This document shows positions 41,039-53,722 of a stretch of 64,000 nucleotides of DNA, piece after piece. Position numbers and translations under genes: made by a program. The stretch spans positions 12,284,446 to 12,348,445 of the forward strand of contig NC_063261.1 in assembly GCF_019578655.1 (NCBI RefSeq), read 5' to 3'. Within the stretch, counting starts at the first letter, position 1. Each line of letters opens with the position of its first letter. The DNA comes from Ricinus communis. Lineage: Eukaryota > Streptophyta > Magnoliopsida > Malpighiales > Euphorbiaceae. The notes under the pieces are model-generated. The model was given only the letters and a program-made list of their open reading frames with translations, had not been told where the DNA came from and made no database searches.

Positions 41039-42493
41039 TGATAGGCATCATACTACACATGTTTTCATGCCTAATTGTTTACATTCTTATGCATGATTAT
41101 CTCGTTTTATCCTGGAATCGCCTGTCTTTTGTTTCCTTTCATGTTTCAGGTCATTTTCGAAGGACACTATCAACAATCGAGGGAAATACGCGTGATTATG
41201 GACCAGAATCCATCAAATTGGACGAGGACTAGCACCCCGAGGGTTGAGCACGACCTAGACTTCGACCATGCTGAATTGCCAACTAGCTGCCCTCCAAGAG
41301 TGCCTATTGGCACGGTTACCATAGCCACTACAGCCCGTAGTAGCTCAGCACCGGCTTGGGCACAGCCTGGAAGAGGTCAACACAACGGAACCCTTAGGTT
41401 CAGCACGGCTTGGACTCCGCCCGTGCTGACCAGCACAGGCTTGACTACGGCCGTGTTGAAGAGACTATATAGGCAAAAATTTGATTTGTTGAGTGGTGGC
41501 TCGATTTTTTTGACCTAATTCCAATATACACACTCAATTCACTTGTTTTCTATACCTTAATTGTCGACTTTGGAAGATCAAATTCATCAATTTAAGGAGG
41601 ATTACACTTGTTTCAACATTGATTTGAAGATCAAAACAAGATTTGGGAGCATTCAAGAGGCAAACTAGGGTTTGATATTTTGGATTGGAAAATTAGGGTT
41701 TCTCATCCAACTTGAAAGAGAAGGGTGTACATGCCTTCAATTTTCTTTTCCTTATTTGTTCCTTACTTTGCTTTAACCATGAACATGAGTAGCTAGATCT
41801 TTTGAACCCATTGGGGTCTTTATTGTTGATGGATTGTGCTTAGTTGTTAGATTTATAATTGCCATTCTTGTAATCTTCTTACTATTCAGTAATAAAGTTT
41901 GATTCAGTTAATTTGAGACATTGGATTAATTATCTTTTGGGTTGTTTCTTGACATTGAGAAATGCTTATTACAACTGGAATTTGAATAGTAAGAACTGGT
42001 AGTTAACACTTAGAGATAAGGTTAATTCACTCGCCGGATTAAGAATTAACAACTCTTAATAGATCTAAATCACGCTTAACGCTAATTTGTAATAATCTGA
42101 TAGAAAGAGATTCCATTAGTTAGTACAAGTTTAGGAAGTCGGTGAGCTCGAGAGAGGAACCGAGTTCGATTCAGGATTTAGGCACAGGTAAGCAAGATTG
42201 GTAATTTATAAAATTGACCTTTAGAATTTTATCACTTAGGTCCCCTTTGGGTTTGTTTCTCTTGTTGCGGTTGTCTTTCGATTGTCAGTTGCTGTTCATT
42301 TATTTATTTGCATTCATAATAATTAGTTAGTTAATTTAGATTTCTCACACCCTATTTCAGGCTAGATAACATAGTGAACAGTAGTAACTCTAGGTTCACC
42401 CGATCTCCAAGGATACAACCTTGATACTCACTAGTGCTATGCCGCATTGATAGGTTCACTGCCTTAGGTGTAGGTTGCATAAGTAGCCTATCA
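41039..42493 (+). mobile_element. 3' LTR of B (1455 bp)
   Basis: TGATAGGCATCA...GTAGCCTATCA. U3 carries CAGCACGG/CCGTGCTG palindromic words at 41335-41460 and a TATA-like box TATATAGG at 41466-41473. The second half is close to the D LTRs, while the first ~300 bp differ, so B and D belong to related subfamilies. The frames at 41038-41232 and 41075-41518 are not genes. Confidence 0.92.
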
Positions 42494-43600
42494 CAATCCT
42501 TTTCCATTGCTAAATAATAATATCCTTACGGCATGATCGTCTTGGTTAGCACTATGTTGTTCATATGATGCCTACATACTCCTTTGTGCATTTCCTCCTT
42601 CACTACTTGAGCTTCTATTTTAGTTATACATCAGAGTTGTACACCCAACACCAACCTTTTATACAGGACTCCCTTATCTGCAATGCATATCTTTTCTTGG
42701 TAGTCGCTTCCTCTAGATATTCCTTATTTTCTATAAACCTCTTCAGATTGTAGAACCATGGCTTCTCTTCAGGTCCCATCTGAACTTGCATTATTCAATC
42801 CATCAGAAAACTCGAGATCCCAAGGGTAATTTCCTTTAATTGCATTCTAGGCTAAAAACTCTGCTACAGCCCTACCCTAAACCACTTTCTTGGTGATGTA
42901 CTCAATGTCAAACTCTGTCAGGAGTACTAACCATCTATCCAACTTCCTGTAAGAGATGGAGCTTCAAATAAGTACTTCAAGGGGGTCTATTTTTGAAATT
43001 GCATGTGCTTTATAAGACTGAAAGTAATACCTCAACTTTCTTGTAGCTCGTATCATCGCTAGACATTATTCTCCATGAGGTTATATTATGACTCATAAGG
43101 CAGCTACTTCTTACTGAGATAATAGACCACATGCTCTATATCATTGGCTGTGCATTGCACTGCCATTGCCCCTATGGCTTTGTCATCCAAGGCTAAACGG
43201 CTTTCCATCCTTTGGCGGCTTTAGTACCGGCGACTTCATCAGATACTTTTTTATTTTATCGAAGGCTTTCTAATAATGTTCATCCCGTACAACACGCTGA
43301 TGCTTCCTTAAAAGCTTAAATATATGAATCGCAAACCATTGCGAGCTTGAAAATGAATCTACTGATGTATTTCAAGTGTCTCATAAAACCTCTGACTTTT
43401 TTCTCCGCCTTCGGCACCAGCATCTCCTAAATAGCCTTAACCTTATCCAGATCGATCTTTATGCCCCGCTAACTCACTATGTGCCATAATAACTTCCCTG
43501 ACGTAACTTTGAATATACTCTTCTTCATATTGATTCTTAAGTTATACCTTTTCACTTGTCCTAAAAACATATCAAGAGCTTGGAAGTGCCCTTTCCTTGT
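42494..43600 (-). pseudogene. RNase H and integrase N-terminus of A3
   Basis: Minus strand from 43600 downward: the RT-RNase H connection near 43300-43500 (LEIHQ...FQARNGLRF), RNase H words near 42900-43200, and the integrase start at 42700-42770 with PWFYNLKRFIENKEYLEEAT. It stops at 42494 at the edge of the B LTR; the rest of integrase is at 28600-29384. Many stops. It matches A1 14950-16300. Confidence 0.78.
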
Positions 43601-43601
43601 T

Positions 43602-43907
43602 TTAGTATTTTACCATCATGTCATCAACATACACCTCCACCTCCTTGTTTATCATTTCCTGAAACAAGGTAGTGGCTACTCTTTGATAAGTCACTCCTAC
43701 GTTCTTTAGTCCAAAAGGAATAACCTTGTAGCAGTACATTCCCCACTTGGTGATAAATAATGTCTTTAGCTTGTCCACTACTGCCATCATGATCTGATTG
43801 TACCTAGAGAATCCATCTATAAAAGAGTACACCACATTTGAGGCAACATTGTTGACTATTGCATCTATGTGAGGAAGAGAAAAATTCATCCTTAACCTAC
43901 TTAGCAA
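43602..43907 (-). pseudogene. Reverse transcriptase of A3, open central part
   Basis: The 101-codon minus-strand frame reads LPHIDAIVNNVASNVVYSFI, DGFSRYNQIMMAVVDKLKTL, PFGLKNVGVTYQRVATTLFQ, EMINKEVEVYVDDMMVKY: the RT palm with an intact YVDD at about 43617-43635. The N-terminal KKDGRVRMC segment has been deleted just upstream, since KIREEVAK (43897-44082) runs directly into LRMNFSLPHID. Confidence 0.88.
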
Positions 43908-44924
43908 CCTCTTCTCGTATTTTCTTTCCCCATTCTGGCAATAATCTTCTCGTCTTTTGTTTGACTAGCTTAATGTGCGGATGAGTCAAAATATGATGCT
44001 TTGCTATTTTCCTGTCTAGACTTGGCATGTCGTCATATGACCAAGCAAATACTGTTTTTCTTTTTTCTATTATTCTCTTCAATTATCTCCTCTTTTTAGG
44101 AGTTATATCATGAGCTATCAGAATGTTCTATGGATTTTCATCTATGCCTAAATTAAATGAAGTAATTTGTATGGAATTCATGTCAAACATGCACATGTTA
44201 TAATTATCAAAATACATACTACCATTAGGAAAAACATCACACAAGTAAGTAAAATTGTTCATATAATTGATCTTAGAAAAGAAAGAAACATTATCGTCAT
44301 AAATATCGGACGTTATTACATCATCATAAAAAATATTAATAATGTTATTTTCTAAAAGAGTAGTTAGTTCCTCTTGACTTATTTTCTCCAACAGGGCAGT
44401 GAACTATTCTAGCTTCAACTCCTTTATCTTAGTGATAACCTTCTCTCAGACTTTATTGATACTTAGCTCGACCATCCTGTCGATGATCAGACTCTTAAAA
44501 ATCTCTAACCCTAGTACCTCAGTCCATCTACAGTGACAGGTTCAGGCTCCCTAAAGTAGGGCTTATACTCCTAGATGAACACATCTTTTAGATTCTTACC
44601 TTTTGGTTTACCCTCGTCTTCATCTTTAGAATAACCCAATCCATGCCGAGTCTTCTAACCTTTGAAGTTTGGCAGCTCCGTAATACCTTACTGATTCTTC
44701 CCCAGCCCATTCTAAGCATGAAGGTCATCTTCTTAAACATGCTGGCTACTTCAGGATCCATGTAGTACTTATACAGAACATCAACTTGGAATCCAATAGG
44801 GGCATCCAGATCCTTGACAGCTTTTTAGATGGCTGAGACAACCTTGCCACCTTCGATGTTGATGGTGACGATCTCGCCTTCATAAAGGAACTTTACCTTC
44901 TGATGTACAATGGAAGGAACTCCT
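43908..44924 (-). pseudogene. Protease end and protease-RT linker of A3
   Basis: From 44924 downward: VHQKVKFLYEGEIVTINIEG (end of protease), a GWGRIS segment in the position of a G-patch-like word, the PEPVTVDG-type acidic linker, EKISQEELTTLLENN (44391), and MKRIIEKRKTVFAWSYDDMP (44082). Matches A1 13660-14250. It is cut at 44925 by the copia LTR, so gag and the protease active site of this element should lie beyond the other end of that copia element. Confidence 0.78.
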
Positions 44925-47074
44925 TGTTAGAGTATACCTTAAAGACAAAGAGTTTTCAGATGATCTATGTTAATTTATACATCAGAATTGATGGCATACA
45001 ATTATACTAAAGGCATTGTTCGACTCTAATGGTATGAGTAGTCAGGTATTATTAAGGAATCATCCAAACCTTTAGAGATGAGCACCATAGAATGTAAACA
45101 CAAATGTAAGGAAATATGAAGCAAGTTTATAATGATGACGTTCTCACTACATACGTTTCTAAACTTCGTAGTCAATGTTTGATCAAGAATTAGATACTGA
45201 TCGTTGGATATTGATCAAAAGCTCGAGACTACCATAATGTGTTATCACTTACTTATGAAGTAAGCATCTATCTCATAGGGTTGAGGAATAGGGATTCCAA
45301 GATAAGCATATAGGTGCTAGTTACAAGAACAAGTTCATTGAACACAACCCTACTGAGTAGTCTATATGGAATTTATGCCAAGTGTCTATGGACAATACTC
45401 TTGTGACAATCATGTAAGATGTGATCCCTAAACTTAAGATAATAGTATATTTTCTTATATGAGAATTATTATACTTTGATACTATCTTATGTGCTCCTAT
45501 CCATGGAGCAATCAAGAGATAGTCATTGGGTATACTAAGAGTCATATAAAGATAATAATTATCAATAAAGAATTCATTGCCCAAGGTTATTTGAATAAAG
45601 ATTATGAAAAAAGTTTCATAGATCATATTCAAGATATTATATGCAATTATCAAGAACAAATATGATTTATTCAAATTACAGAGTTGATATTTGCATCCAT
45701 GCTCTATGAATCAATTGGGATAAAACTACAATAAAAGGATTGAATTATATTATAAGATTGTTCACTATAAAGGTTGATTAAAGCACCTTAGTCCTTCCGC
45801 ATATTTAGGTGGTCATGATGCATTGCTAGATGCCAATATTGATCTATGAAATATAAATTAATTTAATTAGAGAATTAACATTGAATTAAAAGGGTTTAAG
45901 GCATAATTCATTGTCAACATGTTAGGAACCTTTTGGGTCACACACAAATGGGCTTGAAGTTGAGATTAAAATGAGGCTTAAGATTGGGCTTAAGCTTATA
46001 TATATTGAGAATGTAATTTGAATGATTTTTTATTAATAAATAAATTCTTACTATGAATTTCTTTGTTTAGTAATTTCATTTTTAAATTCAACTTGTCTGC
46101 CAATTGGTCTATGGAATAGAAGTAGTCCGCCAGTTCAACTCCGAGACGAAGCCAAATTTTTCTCAAACTATCCTAAAAATGAAATTTTGCAAAATCTTAC
46201 TCTAAGAGTATACTAACTTAATTGTATTTAGATATCTAATTCTAAATAGGATATTAGAATTAAAAGGTTTATTTTATAAATTTTAAAGTAGAAAAGCAAA
46301 AGAATATATCATACAGAAGTATTTTTCATATTTTATCAAAATAAGATAAAATAATTAGTGTACAATTTGTGTTCTAAATATATTTATTATAGATATGTAT
46401 ACATATATATATTTGATTTTAAATAATAATAAATCAAATAGTTAATATTCACATGCAACGTACGTAAGTAAGAAAAACTAGTATTTATTAAAAGGGATAC
46501 AAAGTAAAAACTAAAAAGGAGTTTTAAATTACCTTTTACATGTATTAATTAATTAAATAATAAGAGTATTATTTAATAATTAATATTAGGATTCTTTTAA
46601 TAAATATAGATACACACACGTGCACATACACACACATATATATAATAAGATGACGTTATTATTTCTACAGACTAAACAACACATTCTTTTAAGAAACAAA
46701 GGCTATAGGGATTTTAGTAGCCATAGGAAAAAATAAATGTAGGGTTTAGTTTCTCTATCTTTGCCAAATGGTTTGTAAAAGAAGATCAAATTTCTAAACT
46801 ACTACTCCTATTTCTCTGTATGGACAAACTATAAGTTTTAAGTTGGAGAGCTAGAAAGTCAAAACGTCAGTTTCGTTGGATTTTTGCACTACAATAGGTA
46901 ATCTTAATAATTTTAAGATAGATCTAGTCACTTAATAATGTAGAATATAGCCTGATCTAGTATATGCAAGAGTTGTGATATGTTGTGTGTTTAAGACTTT
47001 AAACCTTAAATGGTTTTTATTAACTTTTCATTTTGCTGACTGTTATTAATTATAATTGAGTTTTTTTTCTAACA
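44925..47074 (+). mobile_element. Ty1/copia LTR (element E, about 2.15 kb)
   Basis: TGTTAGAGTATACC...TTCTAACA, the usual copia TGTTA...TAACA frame, with a tRNA-Met primer site immediately after. AT-rich, no gene; the 117-codon minus frame at 45321-45674 is a chance frame. Its insertion interrupts the A3 protease. The length is large for a copia LTR and may include smaller insertions in 46080-46700 that I could not delimit. Confidence 0.75.
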
Positions 47075-47075
47075 A

Positions 47076-47090
47076 TGGTATCTGAGGCAC
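47076..47090 (+). promoter_or_regulatory. Initiator tRNA-Met primer site of E
   Basis: TGGTATCTGAGGCAC against the common copia TGGTATCAGAGC; placed one base after the LTR. Confidence 0.82.
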
Positions 47091-47793
47091 ATTGTATTTC
47101 ACATAATTGATGTAATTATATCTATTGGCATGTTACATTTTGTATTTTTGATTAAAAACAAAAACATTATGCACAGCTAATCGACACTACACAGTGTCGC
47201 AGGGTATTGCAGCCAATGGTAGTTCTATAACTAAAATTAATTATATTTTTTTTAAGTGTTACATAAAATACAATTTAATCATTTCTCAATCAATTCACAT
47301 GTTTGAAATGAAATTTCAAAAAGAATTTTTTAGATTTAAAGTGTTTAAATTCAAAGTATTAAATTGAAAGGGGTCAATTAAATTAAACTGCCAAAAGATG
47401 AAATTATTAATTTTATTATTTAATTTCTACAATCTTGGTATGTATGATGATCACGGATTTTAGGAAAGCCAATATGATTGAATTTTTATTTTTGGTATAA
47501 TTTTATTATATAATATTTAAGGTCTGCAAGCTCTATAATGTTTATAATCTCATCTTGGTAATGCAAAAATAAAATTAATATAATTATAGAATGAGTACAA
47601 AATTATAGAGACTTAGATATCTCTCAAGGAGGCCTGATAATCTCTCAATGAGCCAATGGGAGCTTGAAGACCAAGAGTTATGGTTTTTAGTAATACGATT
47701 ACCACGGACTCAGTCCAATCCTTGTGGCTAGGATTGGACCCATATATATCTATGATCATATGAGTTTATTTATCTTTATTTATATATATATAT

Positions 47794-47873
<80 letters not shown>

Positions 47874-48932
47874 GGATGCATGTGAAAATTGAGACCCAAT
47901 AATAAAAACAGAAAATCTTCCAAAGAAAATATTAAGTTGACAAATAATATAATTTATGAACTTATATCATATTCATGTTATAAATTATATGCATTTATTA
48001 ATTCTCAAGAATTAGTTCGAATCAATAAAGTGTGTATATGTTTACTGAATAGTGGATAGAGCTTAATTATGTATAATGAGCTAAGAATGGCATGAACTTG
48101 ATGTCAAATATACTAGGAGCTCTTTGTGCAATGGTGAAAGAACATGTTTTCTTAGATACTATTTCACCAATCAAGTCACAAGTATCCAAAATATTCATAC
48201 CTAATGATTTTCCACAAAGTGATAACGAAAGGTATAACTTGTATAAATCTTTCCATTTTCTAATTTAATTCAATCCAATCGTTCATAGAGAGATTTATTC
48301 GATCACAAAAATTTCTGGAGCACCTCTAACAAAGGGATAAATAATCAATTTTGAAAAAATATAGTGTCAACCTCTTTTCAATATGAGTCTATTTAATTGC
48401 CAAGGGAAGAACTTGCATCAGTATCTCAATTTCAATTCAAACATGGATTTGATTCACTCCATGTTCTCAGAAATATTTACCATCCAAAAAGAGGAAAAAA
48501 CAGAGTCTTTATCTAAAGAAATGTGTTGAAAAAGGACAAATGTATATAATCTTTCAACGAGATAATGCTTCTTTTATTCTTCTCAAAATAGAATATATTC
48601 CAAACATATATGTCATAGTTCCTTACTTTCACAGGGTACAAATTTTTAAATTTGCTAATTTTAGATACCTTTTCGAACTTATTACTAATACTAAGTAGTA
48701 GTAAAAAATTTATATCCATTTTTCATGATATTATGCATGGATCTGATGTAAGACTATAATGGATGGTGCATGAGGTTCACAAAAAATAAGAGTTATTTAT
48801 TAAATTTTGATATGCCAAGATTGGCACATGAACCTAAGGTATGTTAAAATTTTAGGATCCAATCGCTGACTAGAAATCCAAACCAACAAGGATATTTATT
48901 ACTCAGTTTCGAACACCAAATCCTAACATGGA
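47091..48932 (+). other. Leader region of E, no gene seen
   Basis: AT-rich. Holds CGACACTACACAGTGTCG, an imperfect hairpin near 47181-47198, and a long (TA)n tract. The frame at 48513-48719 shows no domain. Confidence 0.5.
47780..47870. repeat. (TA)n microsatellite with a CATA interruption
   Basis: About 90 bp of TA repeats broken once by CATACATACA at about 47797-47806. Confidence 0.95.
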
Positions 48933-48935
48933 TAG

Positions 48936-49400
48936 CACTACAAAAAAAATTGTTTGGCGAAGGACATATTCGTCGGTATGTGTGCTTAAATCATCGCTAA
49001 GACATTTTACCGACAGCTTAGCAACGGGCGACGGCTGTCGCTAAAAAAGGCGTTGTTACATCTCTAACAATGCCTACATTGCTCATAGGTATATGTTGGC
49101 GACGACAACTTCCATCGCTTAGTTGAAGTTAGGCATGCTAAAGGCATTGGTAGAAAGGCATCGTTGCATTGTTTTATCGACAGAAGGTGCAGTAGTTAAA
49201 TCATCGGGAAAAAATTTGTCGATACACCGTCGATAAACGACCATCGCTATACCGTCACTAATGTGTAAATTTATTTTTAATATCCATCGCTAATCTGTTG
49301 GTAAACTTTGTTATATTTTTTTCTTTTATATTAGAGGTCGTCGCTAACCTATCACTACTTTTTTGTATTTTTAAAAATATTTATTTATAGTTGTTGCTAA
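48936..49400 (+). mobile_element. CACTA transposon end with subterminal repeats
   Basis: CACTACAAAAAAAATTG at 48936 is a CACTA terminal inverted repeat. It is followed by repeated CATCGCTAA, GTCGCTAA, GCGACGG and GTCGATA words in both orientations, typical of subterminal transposase-binding repeats. The preceding TAG (48933-48935) would be one side of the 3-bp target duplication. Confidence 0.82.
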
Positions 49401-50540
49401 ACACATTAATTAATTTTTTAAAATTTAATTAGTATTTTAGAATTTTTAAATTAATTAGCATATTTTAAAAATTGAAATAGAAATAAGAAAGTGAAATTGA
49501 AAAATAAAAATAATTATATACAAAAAATACAAAGTCAAAATATTTTACAAAAGATAATAAAATAAAGTATAAATAGAAAAGTCTATAATCAGAGGCAGTT
49601 GATGAGGAGGAGTTACCGTGGTTCTGAGCCAGAGGATACAAGGTAACAGTTGCAAATGCACCAGCTGGAGTAGGCGCAGGTGGTGGAACGAAGTCAACAC
49701 CAACATGCGAACCATGTGCTGCATCGTTCGCTCGAGATCTACTATGCAACCACCGTACTCCTGATTCAGCTTCGCTCGTATCTCTGGTCTGAGCGCCTCC
49801 CGTGAGTGATCAGAGGCAATGCTGTTAGAGCTACCGGAGTTGCAGGGCTAGGTGAAGGTAGGCGCCTCCAAGCCCAGCCCGTATATGTGCTGCTTCTTCT
49901 CCCCGTCGACCACATCGATAACCACCTATAGGATTAGAAGAACCCTCACCGGGCTGAGATGCAATAGTTGCCCGTGCCTCAACAATATTCTATAATAGAT
50001 AGAAATTAAAATTAATTATTATATTAAATCGAAACAGTAGGAATATCAATTGAAATTTTTTAATATGTTATAAGTAACTTACAGAAATATGCTAAGACTT
50101 GTTATCGATGTTACAATTGGACATAATTTAACTAAACATTAGTTATTGTTTGTTTTAATCTTTACATCCCTGTAACTCATGTATTCAATTCAAAGGTAGG
50201 AACCTATGCCATTCAGAAATGCATCGTTTGTTCAACTGTTCAACGTTATCCGCATATTCATAAAAATTTTGACATCAGCTCCCCTTAGTCCTCCAAGTGC
50301 ACGAAATGGAATATGAGTAACCGTATAGTCTAATATGCACATGAAGAAATCTACATATGAAACGGATAAACGTCAAACAGGCTTTTTACAGATAACATAT
50401 TTTCAAACTGTCTACATTGGACAATTCAGTAACCTCTCACCCTCTAGTGAGAAAGACATCGAACAACAATCTATGGTTTCTAATTCATAGGGATAGTCTT
50501 GTATCCCTATCGTTACTAGATTTCTTAAAATTTAAATCTA
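49401..50540 (-). pseudogene. Possible CACTA-encoded protein remnant
   Basis: GC-richer minus-strand stretch 49560-50000 translating to ARATIASQPGEGSSN, LGGAYLHLALQ, LHSRSRANDAAHGSHVGVDF and VPPPAPTPAGAFATVTLYPL, ending SSSSTASDY and a stop. Proline/serine-rich; may be the C-terminal end of a plant CACTA transposase-associated protein, judged by position next to the terminus. I do not recognise a catalytic motif. 50001-50540 has no clear coding sequence. Confidence 0.35.
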
Positions 50541-50739
50541 TTTTTAAAAATTTTTATATATTTTAATCACTTGTTTGGGATATCTTATTTCAAGAAATAA
50601 TAAAATTACTAAGTTATTAATTACAGTTTTATACAAACTTTAATTTTTAATTTTTGAGATATCCTTTTACCCCTAAACTTTTATCAAAATTTCAGCAGAG
50701 TCTCCCCTATAATATGGAAATACCCCCATGATAGATCAT

Positions 50740-52115
50740 AAATAGTTATACTTATTATGTTTAATTCCCTCATATTTTGATTGGTGCTTAATTGTGGAAA
50801 TTACGTTTGTTCTGAAATATCAAAGATTGAGTGGAATTCAGTCTAAAGACATGTTTTAAAGCATCACTTGTCAAAAACCAAGTCTTTTGGAGGAAGAGTG
50901 AAAATTTATGCAAAAGGTCATTTTCAATAAGGCGTGACCACACCTTACAATCTGTGGGCTGCTGGAATCTGTAGAAGAGAATTTTAAATTTTTAGTTAAA
51001 GTCATGGTGGACCCACTTTAATGTTATTTTCTTTATTTTGAAAGTGCTGGATAAGGAAAACTGACTTCCATATTATTTAGGATTTTTATTTGTTTAGATT
51101 ACCCTTTATCTTTCCTTCCTTATAGGATTAAGATCATATAGGAAGTCTATTTCTTTTTGGATAAGGATTAGCTTATTAGGGTTTAGGTTTGACTTCCTAC
51201 ATAAAGAGGGTAGTTCTATAAAGAAAGGCATGGCTGAGAGCTTTGATTTTATTGATTATTTTTCTTCTTCTATTCTCTACAATTATTGTGAATTTTTACT
51301 CCACCATGTGTGGCTAAGCTTTTAGTTTCCAATTCAAGAGTGAATAAATTCTATTTGTGATTTTGTAAGGCTTTGTGCTTAATAGAATTCTTCTTTAATT
51401 CAAATATTCTTTATTTTTTATTTTTAATTGTTTATAAATTTTTTATATTGATTGAACTAACGACTCAATTTGATATTGATTTTTCTATTTCTAACCTTGA
51501 GTTTGTGATCCGGAATTATCATGAACGATTGACACAAGTAGCAAGGAGCTAGCTCATGTGTGTGTGATTGCGGCCTTTTCGAATTACATAGCTTGCATGA
51601 TAGACTCTAGGGAAATAAAGGAACAAGATTAATTCAATTGCAGCTATCTCGATTAATTGATGTTGGTTTAGTCATTCTCATTATTCTTAATGCTATCATT
51701 GAGTTGATATGGAACGCTATCGTGCCCAGTTGACTAATGGTAAGTTTTGATTTGGATGTTGGCTTTGAGTCAATTATATTAGGAGAATTTACACTTGCTG
51801 CGGCTTTTCCGAATAAGTAGACTAAGCACTTGAATAGAAAAATTGATATTTAAGCCTATGATCAGAATTACAATTAGATGAAATTTGCACTCATGAATTG
51901 GAAGTTTGGTAAGATTGATTTTTATTTATCTTAATATTCAGCCTTCATTATTTTTTGTTCATTTATAATTTTGGTTTAAACATTCAAAATCTCCCCATTT
52001 TTATTTAACTTTGAGAAGCTATTCACATTGGTTCCTTTGGGATTCGACCTGGTTTTACTATTTCTACAAGTTAGTTTAAGAAAATCAGTAATTTATTTTG
52101 AAGGGCTTCGATAAT
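50740..52115 (+). mobile_element. Relic LTR-like segment (G) before element D
   Basis: No coding domain. The end (CCTTTGGGATTCGACCTGG...) and the middle order of words resemble the R-U5 part of the B, C and D LTRs but at low similarity. No primer site follows, because D begins at 52121. Boundaries are uncertain. Confidence 0.35.
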
Positions 52116-52120
52116 CCGTT
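52116..52120. repeat. Target-site duplication CCGTT, left copy
   Basis: Directly before the D 5' LTR; same word at 59588-59592. Confidence 0.93.
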
Positions 52121-53565
52121 TGATGAATTCTGTGCATATTTATTGACTGTTTATCAGCCATTTATTCATGTATTTGAGTCATATTTATTCTTGTTTGATC
52201 GCACTTTGGTATGTTTTTTAGTTTTTCAGGTTTTCGAACTCCTTGATGGGAAATTGATTGATTTCTGAGCAGAAACCAAGCTATATGGATGATTAACGCA
52301 TATTAGATTTTGTCGGAGTCGATTCCTTGATTAGCGCACAATTCGAGGCCTTCGCACGGGCAGTTGCACGACCATGCACATTTGCACGGCCTCCCTTGCC
52401 CATTGAATGGGCCATACATATTAGCACGGGCTGTTGCACGGGGCATGGCACGGGCCGTGCATATTTGCACGGGGCGTGGCACGAGCCGTGCATATTTGTA
52501 CAGGCCGTGACACTACCATGGCACAGGCTGGGGCACTTCTGCCTATAAATAGGCGCACGTAAAATGAGACAGGGTTCCGCTTCTGAATTCTAGACTCTCT
52601 ACGTGCGTGACCCCTCACTTCTACACCTCTGTTCTTGACATTTTGGGAGACCAACGTCAGTTCAAAGGATTGATTTGGAGGATTCAATCAAAGATTGAAG
52701 TTTCTAGACGATTGACTGAGACATCCGAGATCCATACTTGAGGCTGGTTTCAGAATCGGTGCTTGCAACATTTTCACTCCGATTCGAGAGAAGAAGGGTT
52801 ATATGTTCCATTTCCTTTTCTGTTGTTTATTTCCTTTTGTATTTATTTCTTTCATTATGAGTAACTAGGGCTGCCGAACCCATTGGGGTTCACCTTTGTT
52901 GATGGATTGTGCTTAATTATTGGATATTTAATTGTCATTCTTGTAATCTTCTTGTTGTTTAGTAATAAAATTTGATTAAGTTAATTTGAGACGTTGAATT
53001 AATTATTTTTTGGGTTGTTTTGTGACATTGAGAAATGCTTGTTACAACTGGAAATTGAATAGTAAGAACTAGTAGATAACACTTAGAGATAAGGTTAATT
53101 CACTCGCCAGATTAAGAATTAACAACTCTTAATAGATCTAAATCACGCTTAATGCTAATCTGTAATAATATGATAGAAAGAGATTCCATTAGGTTAGAGT
53201 AGGTTTAGGAACTTGGTGAGCTCGAGAGAGGAGCCGAGTTCGATTCAGGATTTAGGCATGGGTACTAAGATTGGTAATTTGTAAAATCAACTTTAGAATT
53301 CCATCACTTAGGTCCCCTTCGGGTTTGCTTCTTTTGTTACGGTTTTCTTTCAACTATCAGTTGTTGTTCATTCATTTATTTGCATTCATAGTCATTAGTT
53401 AAATAATTTCAACTTCTCACACTTTATTTCAGATTAGATGATATAACGAACAGTAGTAACTTTAGGTTCACCCGATCTCCAGGGATACGACCTTGATACT
53501 CACTAGTGCTAGGTCGCATCGATAGGTTCACTGCCTTAGGTGTAGGTTGCATCAGTAGCCTATCA
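52121..53565 (+). mobile_element. 5' LTR of D (1445 bp)
   Basis: TGATGAATTCTGTG...GTAGCCTATCA. U3 has a run of GCACGGCC/GGCCGTGC words spaced by CATATTTGCACGG at 52355-52535, then a TATAAATA box at 52544-52551. Frames 52293-52493, 52327-52548 and 52421-52687 merely read this repeat. Confidence 0.95.
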
Positions 53566-53571
53566 AGTTTT

Positions 53572-53589
53572 TAGCGCCGTTGCCGGGGA
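53572..53589 (+). promoter_or_regulatory. tRNA-Asp primer site of D, one mismatch
   Basis: TAGCGCCGTTGCCGGGGA; differs from the perfect C2 site only at the second base (G to A). Confidence 0.93.
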
Positions 53590-53722
53590 ACAAGTAACGA
53601 TGAACTAGAATGAATTGATGTTGTGTTAATTTAGTCATTATCTGTTCCTTTATTTATTCTTTATTCTTTTTTTATTATTTTTATTGATTGGTGGTTGTTT
53701 GGTTGTTGATTTCAGGTAGTTT

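Larger units (their letters stand above)
29385..42493 (+). mobile_element. Element B, Athila-like Ty3 retrotransposon inside A2/A3
   Basis: Plus-strand element of about 13.1 kb including a nested solo LTR. Order: truncated 5' LTR (29385-29645), decayed primer site, gag, protease, RT, RNase H, integrase, a promoter-like block, an Athila-ORF1-like gene, long 3' noncoding region, PPT and a complete 3' LTR (41039-42493). Most of the 5' LTR was lost together with about 300 bp of the host integrase, so the target duplication cannot be checked. All genes carry stops. The full gene set makes it the nearest relative here to the autonomous partner needed by C and D. Confidence 0.88.

Noticed and set aside
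45321..45674. 117-codon minus-strand open frame
   Set aside because: Lies wholly inside the copia LTR, is AT-rich and hydrophobic by composition, and has no domain signature.
52293..52687. Three overlapping frames rich in HGPCHAPC/ARPCTFAR repeats
   Set aside because: They are translations of the GCACGG palindrome array in the D LTR; the same array gives a similar frame in the 3' LTR (58322-58709).
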